From: Alisma plantago-aquatica
Taxonomy: Eukaryota > Streptophyta > Magnoliopsida > Alismatales > Alismataceae
Assembly: GCA_963693085.1 (NCBI GenBank)
Contig: OY856410.1
Coordinates: forward strand, 884,207,835 to 884,271,834
DNA: 64,000 nt
Direction of reading: 5' to 3'
The notes beneath the pieces are model-generated. The model was not told the origin of the DNA. It saw only the letters and a list, made by a program, of their open reading frames with translations, and searched no databases. Shown piece by piece: positions 57,378 through 64,000 of the stretch. The translations under genes and the position numbers were made by a program. How positions within the stretch are numbered: the first letter of the stretch is position 1; each line of letters starts with the position of its first letter.

Positions 57378-57788
57378 CTAGAAGATCCACTTCACTCCAG
57401 CAACATCAAACACTGCCTGCTTGAAACCATAGTCCAGAACAACCTTATACCTTTCTAAGGTATCCATCCCAAGGATAACATCAAAACCTTGCATATCAAG
57501 TGGTATAAGATCCACTTGAATGCAGCGTCCCGAGAAAGACAAGACACAAGAGGGACACTCTTCTCGAAGCAAAAAGGAACCATCAAGAGGGGTTTCTAAC
57601 GACAAGCTATCCTTCTTACTACTAACAGGTAAATGACAGTTCTCAAGCATACTATAGGTGATAAAAGAGTGCGTAGCACCCGGGTCAACCAGAACAGATA
57701 TAAAGCAAGAAGAAGACATATCATAATGAAATAACTCCATCTGACCTGTCACTACCTGCGGGTTGATTATCGCCTCCGGCTGATTCAT
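57378..57788 (-). pseudogene. Gypsy aspartic protease
   Basis: FISVLVDPGATHSFITYSML contains the D(S/P)GATHSF catalytic motif of chromovirus proteases; IPLDMQGFDVILGMDTLERY carries the flap/hydrophobic FDVILGMD motif. Ends in TAG at 57378, with the same frame open upstream and downstream. Confidence 0.92.
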
Positions 57789-57893
57789 AGCATAGAATCG
57801 AGCCGTTGCTTACTGTCCACAACCTCTGCTTCCTTGAGTAGACGATCCAGCTTGAGACGCTTGACCACGACCTCGTCCTCTGCTACCACTAGG

Positions 57894-58994
57894 CTATGGC
57901 CTCTCTGACCCCTGAAGGTTCTGCCTCGGCTGCTGGGTTACTTCATCATATCTGAAGGGACAACTCGACTTAACATGCCCTATCTGACCGCATGCATAGC
58001 ATGTTCTACCATCAACTCGTGGCCTAGATGGCCCTGTCACTATCACAGAAGCCAAACTTTGTGCCTTAGATGGTGAAGAAGCATAACCTCTTCCTCTACT
58101 CAGAGACCACTGGGACGGTCCTCCAGAACCTCTCATCGCTGACGGTGCCGAAAACCTATGCTTCTTGAAGCCACCAAACCTCTGACCCTGAAACTGAGCA
58201 GGTCTCTTCTTAGCCATAGACTCTCTTTTCTCCCTAACAGATCGCTCGATCCTCCGAACAAATTCCACAAACGTCGCAAACCGTTCCCGATTCTCCAAAG
58301 CAGAAACCGGTGTCATCAGCTCAGCACTCAGACCCTTCTCAAAACGCCTGATCCGTTCCTCATCTGTTGCCACCATGTGAGGACAAAACCTCAACAGATC
58401 CATAAACTTGTCTTCGTACTCAGTGATGTTCATCGTTCCCTGTCGCAAACTCTCGAACTGACGGATCTTATCATCCAGATACGTCTTGGGAAAGTATCTA
58501 GTGATGAACTCGCGTCGAAACAATTCCCAACGGATCACCTCACCAGGCCGCTTCTCTTCCTCGATGGTCCACCAGTGACCATCACTACCTTTCAGAAGGT
58601 AGACAACATGCTTTACTTTGTCTGCTTCGGGGATGTCGAGGATCCGGAAAGCCTTCTCAAGACTTGTCAGCCATAGATCTACATCCGCTGGATCAGCCGT
58701 TCCAGCATACTCTGAAGCTTCGACTCGGCGAAGCTGCTCGAAGGTCTTCCCAATACCTGATGCTTCTCCATGGGGAACATGTGCTCGCGGAGGAGGCATA
58801 GGTAATCGCTCAACCATGAGATTCATCGTAGCCATCATCTGCCCCATAAGTTGTTGGTAGGCAGGGTGTTCAAGTATGGCTGGGTCAGGTTGGGGGACCT
58901 CAGGCACCCGATCTTCATGTGCCTGTCTTTCTGCTCCATGAACAGATGTAGCATCACTATGTTCAGGATCATGTTCTTCATGGCTTCCAGACAT
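57894..58994 (-). pseudogene. Gypsy gag (capsid-nucleocapsid)
   Basis: 366 codons, start MSGSHEEHDPEHSDATSVHG. Retrotrans_gag domain: RRVEASEYAGTADPADVDLW, FRILDIPEADKVKHVVYLLK, WELFRREFITRYFPKTYLDD and FESLRQGTMNITEYEDKFMD. Basic region, then a CCHC knuckle CYACGQIGHVKSSC near residue 335. Ends at a TAG (57894) with the frame continuing through a TAA at 57810 into protease. Confidence 0.94.
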
Positions 58995-59103
58995 CTTGGC
59001 TTTTCTTCCGTTGAGGGCAGAAGATTCTTATGAGAAAATCTGGAAAACACATGAGAACAAACACAACCTAGTCCTAGATCCCTGTAGACTCAGTGAACCT
59101 AGA

Positions 59104-59115
59104 GCTCTGATACCA
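59104..59115 (-). promoter_or_regulatory. Gypsy primer-binding site (initiator Met tRNA)
   Basis: Minus-strand TGGTATCAGAGC, a 12 of 12 match to the plant iMet primer site, five nucleotides inside the 5' LTR. Confidence 0.93.
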
Positions 59116-59120
59116 AAACT

Positions 59121-62100
59121 TCTGGCAACACATCCCATTATCACACAAATAACGAGGTGTTATGCGAAAATGTGCGGAAATCACCATAACCACATATTTT
59201 CAAAAACACGGGTTAATTAAAACTGATTGCGGAAAACTGGTAAACTAAGAAACATAGTACATATCAGTTCTCATCCTGCAAGAAAACATGTTATATACAC
59301 ATCCATACAAGCCTGGATACATGTCCACAGCTTAGAGCAACAACTGTCCTGTCACATCATGAGTTCACCCCCTGTTTATACATACATAAGGCCCACACCT
59401 GGCCAGCAGCAGGATATACAAAACATCTGTAGATGCACATCGTGAAACAACATCAAAACATCGCCAAGGACCTGAGAGTACAAGGATGACTCTAGACTCT
59501 ATCACAAAACATCCAAAACAGCAGCACATCCAACTCTTGCCTTCTACTGTTCTTCTAGCTGCTCGGCCGCAACTCCACGACCACCACCACGATGAACTCG
59601 ACCACCTAAAAAGGGTGTAAACCAGCGGAGTGAGACAATTGAACATTGTCCCAGCGGGAGGCATAACTCCTCGCCAAAACTACAAAACCTCAAGATCATG
59701 TACATTAAGCAGCTATCTGATAGAGGATATAGCAAGAACAGTTTATTGGAATAAAGCTAACTAAACTTATTAGATATATTCAAGTATTACATGTGAGACA
59801 CAATTTATGAGATAGGATACCCAAATTCTACTACATATGAAAGACATATGAATAACTGCAATATATAAAAGAGAGTAACTACACAAACAAGGCATCAACC
59901 AATGTTTCGTGTTTGACTTAAGTAGTGAGTACTAAACGGCTGGATTACGTTTTATTATGCCCTGAGGAAATGAATCGTACCGTTCAAATCCAACCCTCGG
60001 TTGCGAAGCCCATAACCCGTGCCATACAAGGTCAATGGAAGAGCCGGAGTCCACGACCTCACCCCTCGTGGTCAGTACACGAGAAACACAGCAGGACCGC
60101 AGTCTCATGCTCAAGTGGTCTTAAGCCACAGAGTCAGCTCCTTAGGCTACCCTTCCTCTAGCCCGCCTTGGTACAGGTCACGGCGCTACTAAAACCAAGC
60201 CACGTGTCTCACCACCGTACTCTGAGCCATGAACGCATTCATGCTCATCACATATCACATATCCGGAGCCATGGGCCATGTTCACCATGCTCATCTCATA
60301 TCCGAGAATGCAACCGCAGCTGCACTCATTTCACCTCTCTATTTGAGGCTAGGAGAAACCTCGCATATTAAAAAATATGCGCTCCGGGTTAATCTGCAGG
60401 AGAACCCGTTTCACCATCACCCTATCCTGACTGATGATGGATCTATGGCCAGGGCAAACTACATGGTAGATTTCACTGTGATTAATTAGTACCTTTTAGA
60501 TGGATTGCAAGATTCAACCAAGTTGTATAACATGCAAACTATAGAAGGGAAATAACCAACATAAACTCAATAATATGTTATTATTGCAATTACATCAACC
60601 TGATCCATATCAAGGATCCAACATCACCTATTATCCCTTGGCCTCTTGCCAACCATCCAGATCCACCTCAAGGATCATCACAGAGCATGGGATCTCAATC
60701 CCTCATCACATAATGCCATAGCCTCTCAGAGCTTTCATCATCATTATGGAACATCATTCGTAATGCACATATCATCACAATATTCACATATAACCATTTC
60801 TTATAGCCTTTCATTTGGCTAAGCATTACCTGCATGGTTAGCATCATTCAATAACCATATGAATAATTAAGAGACTCATATTATTACCATAAGGTGACAA
60901 TTAGGGTTAAGTATATTGCCAGCACATAATGACAATGATAATTACATACATGCCTCATCTTAAGGTCACATAGGTAAGTACATTATCAAAAAACCCTAAT
61001 GCATACTTAACATTATTCTTAGCATTAAAGAGATAACCAGGGTAGTCACACTCGTACACATGTGCTTAGTCATAAGAAGATATAAAGAACAAACTTCAAC
61101 GATTCATAAAAACCTAGCTGACGTATCACTTTTTCATGACAGACCGTGCCCTCACAAGAGGTAACCAAAACCCTCACTAAAGGTCATCTCGGGAAGGACC
61201 CACTCTCATCTAATCCCTATCGGGCGTGCATCTCTAATAGACGTGCAGAGTATATCGGGCGAGTCAGGGTACGATCTGGGCGTGCAGGGTTCAGCTGAGC
61301 GTGCAGGGTGGATGTCGGGCGACACAGATTGATGCCGGGCGAGCAACATGGTATCGGGCGTCAGGCTGCGTTGGGCGAGACGCTACTACTTGTGCCGCGC
61401 AGGGGTAACAACGCGCTATGTCGGGTGAGCAAGGCTGCCGAGCGTGCAGGGCAACACGCCACTTGCGTGCAGCAGAGCAACGTTCACTAAGGTGTGCAGA
61501 CTATGGACCGTGCAAGGTGTGACGGGTGAGCAACGCTGGTCGACACGAGCTGAAGCGGGGCGAGCACTGACACTGGGCGAGCAAAGGGGCGCCGGGTGAG
61601 CAAAACATCAAGCGAGCAGGATGGTCAGGCGAGTAGAGGTATCAGGTGAGCAACATGGTGTCGGGCGAGTAGCCCACCGGGTGAGCAGCCCCAAGATGTG
61701 CAGCTTGCCGGGCAGAACTAGCTTAAGGCATGCAATGTCTGAATGCTCACCCACCCAAGGAACAAAAGGGATACATTGCTCACTTATGTCGTGCAAGAGT
61801 AGCTAAGCCATGAGGGTTGTCGGGCAGCACCTCTACAAGCACCAAACGCTCAATATGCATCTCATCAAGGTCATCTAACGAGCTCACCTTCTTGCCCAAG
61901 GTGAGAAGAGAGTCTTGCTCAAGCCACTAAGTCACAAGCTCACCTCAATTGACTAGGAAATAGGGGTATTGCTCACAACATTAGGACCCAAACTCACTCT
62001 TCAATACCAAGGGGAGAAAGGAGTGTTGCTCCCTAAATCCTAACTTACATGGATTGGCCAACATGCAAGATAACCAAAAACTAACTACTAATGTGCATAT

Positions 62101-62993
62101 AGGCAAGATTAAAGCAACATATATGAAAAGAGAGTAGAGTAGCTAGGGTTAGAGTTATGCAACCCGCCTTAAGCTCCAAGCTTCAAGGAAGAAGAAGAAC
62201 TCCAAGCTCCACGCACCACCAAGCAAAGAGGATGGAGAGCTCCAAGGGATATCGACCACCAAAGCTTCTCCAAGGGTGGGTATCGGCCACCACTCTTCTT
62301 CTCCAAGGGTGTGTCGACCTCCAAGCAACCCCTTCAAGGGTGTGTTGGCCACCAAGCAAGGGAAGGAGGGAGTGTGTCGTGCACAAGAGGGAGAGGAACC
62401 AAAGGGTCCTGAAGCTAAAGAAGGAACCATCTTTTATAGAAAGAAAGGGAGGAGAAAACAAGGTGGAACATGGCAAGGTGTCTCCCCCACAAAGGACACT
62501 TGTCCACAAGCTCAAACCACCACTCTAGCAAGCCATAAGACACTTGTCCAAAACATGCACCAAGTGTCCACCAAACAAGACCAAGCACCATGGGTGACAC
62601 ACCACCTTGCACTAGGGTGACACACCTCCTTGTTGGCCGACACAAACACCCTAGGTCGACACACTCTTCACTTTGGGCGACACAAGGCTCAACCAAGCCA
62701 AAACAAGGCACCTCAAGGCCCAAACAAGCTCAACTAAGGCCCAAAGAGCTCAAGCAACCAGCCCAAGCCTTCCCCTCAACTCTAGAGGAAGCAAAGAGAG
62801 AGATGAACACCTCTCAAGGTGGCAAACTTGCTCACAAAACCCTAGACTTGGGTTATTTGCAAGTAGCACCTTCAACTCACAACAAAGCACAACCAAACCC
62901 TAATCACCACCAAAGGTGATTAGCAAGCACCAAAACACCAGGGTTAAGCAAAGCAAACAGGGTAAGCCCTAAACGAAGGTCAGGGTCCTTACA
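59121..62993 (-). repeat. Gypsy 5' LTR (right copy)
   Basis: Near-identical to the left copy over about 3.87 kb, with scattered mostly C/T and A/G differences. Its minus-strand end reads TGTTGCCAGA instead of CA, a one-base change relative to the left copy (TGTTGCCACA). Confidence 0.92.
61195..61820. repeat. GGGCGAGCA / GGGTGAGCA minisatellite in the right LTR
   Basis: Counterpart of 52480-53130, with the same units and order and a few substitutions. Confidence 0.85.
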
Positions 62994-63143
62994 GTAATAT
63001 CATTGGAATTGCACTAGGACCTGGTATAACCTAAAAAACCTCCATTCCTAGATACATTGTTGTTGACACAATCTTGTTGTTTTGGGAAATAGACATTTAA
63101 ATTTTTATGTTTGATGCCTATATCTATTCCTAATTTCCCTACA
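62994..63143 (+). repeat. 3' portion of the LTR split by the gypsy insertion
   Basis: Continuation of 49300-50436 after the insertion. Ends CCCTACA and is followed by a degenerate primer site (63144-63158). Confidence 0.45.
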
Positions 63144-63158
63144 GTGGGATCAAAGCCA
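63144..63158 (+). promoter_or_regulatory. Degenerate iMet-type primer-binding site
   Basis: GTGGGATCAAAGCCA matches TGGTATCAGAGCCA at 12 of 14 positions, directly after CTACA. It supports a plus-strand LTR element whose 5' LTR is 49300-50436 plus 62994-63143. Confidence 0.5.
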
Positions 63159-63281
63159 TGTCAATTTATGGTGTATCTGGGATTTAAATCAATATGATCA
63201 GATATATTTTATTGCATACGATGTGAATATTAAACTAGTTAATGTGCATATCCGATTAAATTCCACATATGACTCCATAAA

Positions 63282-63345
<64 letters not shown>

Positions 63346-64000
63346 ATTTACACACATCACCCTAATATGTTTGGATGGTGGATGTGTAGAATGGTTATGG
63401 CAAAAAATCCTAGATCTGTGTATGCATGGTTGTGGTTATTTATTTCTGTTGTTAATCGGTCTATGTACCAAGCCTCTCTCTTCTTTCTAAATATAAATTA
63501 ATTCTCTTCTTCCTATTTCCTCTCAAATGTAACTCAAGGTTTTCCCTTTTACCATTTAATAAGAACTAAGATAGTTGTAATTTATGTTTCATTGTGAGAA
63601 GACATTTTGCACTATAAGATCTGACCGACTCATGAGACGAACCGACCAACTAGAGGATCAAGGAGGCTAGACGATAGGACGACGATCCGATTGACTAGTG
63701 GCCCAACTGATCAGATGGAGGAGTCTAGACATCAATTGAACCTGAGAACCAAATGACCGCTATAGGAACCAACCAAGCGACCAAGTGGCGAGCCGTCCGA
63801 TTTAAGATATGAACCGATCAACCTAGATTGGTTCAAGCACAAATATTCATCAAAAATAGGTTCCATATGATGTGGATCCTAGGTTGTAGAAATTCCTCGT
63901 GGCTCTAAGGAATTACATTAGTATGTCCATAACCATCGCTTGTGTGTTTTGTTATTGCATGTTCTTGTTTGTGGTTATAGCATGTATATGATACTTACTA
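63159..64000 (+). other. Leader/internal start of the interrupted element, no gag seen
   Basis: No reading frame of note. Contains the (TA)n tract and, at 63600-63830, a GC-richer stretch with recurring GACCGACTCATGAG, GAACCGACCAACTAG, GATCCGATTGACTAG and GAACCAACCAAGCGACC motifs of the type seen in plant LTRs. It could instead be part of a further LTR. Confidence 0.35.
63284..63338. repeat. (TA)n microsatellite
   Basis: Uninterrupted TA dinucleotide repeat of about 27 units. The 92-codon frame across it (Tyr-Ile repeats) is an artefact. Confidence 0.98.

Larger units (their letters stand above)
50437..62993 (-). mobile_element. Complete but inactivated Ty3/gypsy chromovirus (Tekay/Del-like)
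   Basis: 12.6 kb on the minus strand with two ~3.87-kb LTRs (50437-54305, 59121-62993), a perfect iMet primer site, a polypurine tract, and gag-protease-RT-RNase H-integrase-chromodomain in gypsy order. The gag-pol frame (58994 to 54318) is in one phase throughout with nine stops and no frameshift. LTRs differ by a few percent by eye with mostly transitions, so it is older than the copia element. It is inserted into another LTR and oriented opposite to its old relative at 43985-49270. Confidence 0.93.

Noticed and set aside
33978..62993. Integrated plant pararetrovirus or other virus
   Set aside because: Coat/movement protein motifs are absent, while LTRs, iMet primer sites, polypurine tracts and copia/gypsy domain orders are all present. 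These are LTR retrotransposons.
63223..63501. 92-codon plus-strand frame containing Tyr-Ile repeats
   Set aside because: It is created by the (TA)n microsatellite.

Overview
This is a stretch of nuclear DNA from a flowering plant. It is AT-rich and built almost entirely of transposable elements and their relics. I found no ordinary host gene, no rRNA or tRNA gene, and nothing prokaryotic. The plant assignment rests on plant CACTA (En/Spm) transposase domains (Transpos_assoc, TNP2-type, DUF4218, DUF4216, Transposase_24-like), Ty1/copia and chromovirus-type Ty3/gypsy elements with initiator-Met tRNA primer sites, tRNA-derived SINE-like repeats and a LINE remnant. The species cannot be named from the sequence.

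Layout. 0-6.7 kb: CACTA debris on the minus strand (a DUF8039-like fragment, a Transpos_assoc fragment), two SINE-like repeats, a 255-bp direct duplication, and two CACTA right-hand termini (5794 and 6687), the second with a long subterminal array. 6.7-10.3 kb: unassigned AT-rich DNA. 10.6-24.46 kb: remains of one large plus-strand CACTA element, comprising a decayed transposase (10.65-14.2 kb), a region of iterated short modules that each end in a splice-donor-like sequence (14.8-17.3 kb), a Transposase_24-like second gene (17.3-18.6 kb) and a probable 3' terminus near 24456. 24.46-25.57 kb: a 1.1-kb minisatellite. 26-33.2 kb: mostly unassigned, with a minus-strand LINE tail and a 1.9-kb field of diverged repeats. 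33.2-33.98 kb: another CACTA-like terminus. 33.98-49.3 kb: an old gypsy element, split and partly inverted, hosting a complete, fairly young copia element (34508-43726). 49.3-50.4 kb and 63.0-63.14 kb: the two halves of another LTR, split by a complete but dead gypsy element (50437-62993). The window ends in apparent internal sequence of that interrupted element.

Most notable points. (1) The copia element carries an internal palindrome of about 620 bp, copied from its own polypurine-tract/LTR junction, flanked by a 120-bp direct duplication of pol and centred on a 14-nt microhomology. This looks like a fossil of a reverse-transcription template switch. (2) The same copia element has an iterated family of near-perfect stem-loops (TCTCGGTCGA / TCGACCGAGA) in both LTRs and in the gag-pol spacer. 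(3) The old gypsy integrase is cut between adjacent codons into two oppositely oriented pieces about 10 kb apart, and one breakpoint coincides with a CACTA-like end. This suggests a transposase-linked inversion. (4) The dead gypsy element keeps one frame over about 1,559 codons with nine stops and no frameshift. The stops whose ancestral codon can be inferred fall mostly at CHG/CG cytosines, as expected from methylcytosine deamination.

The elements do not form a cellular pathway. Functionally each is a self-replication unit: gag, protease, integrase and RT/RNase H in the retroelements, and transposase plus accessory protein in CACTA. Only the copia element still has long open frames.
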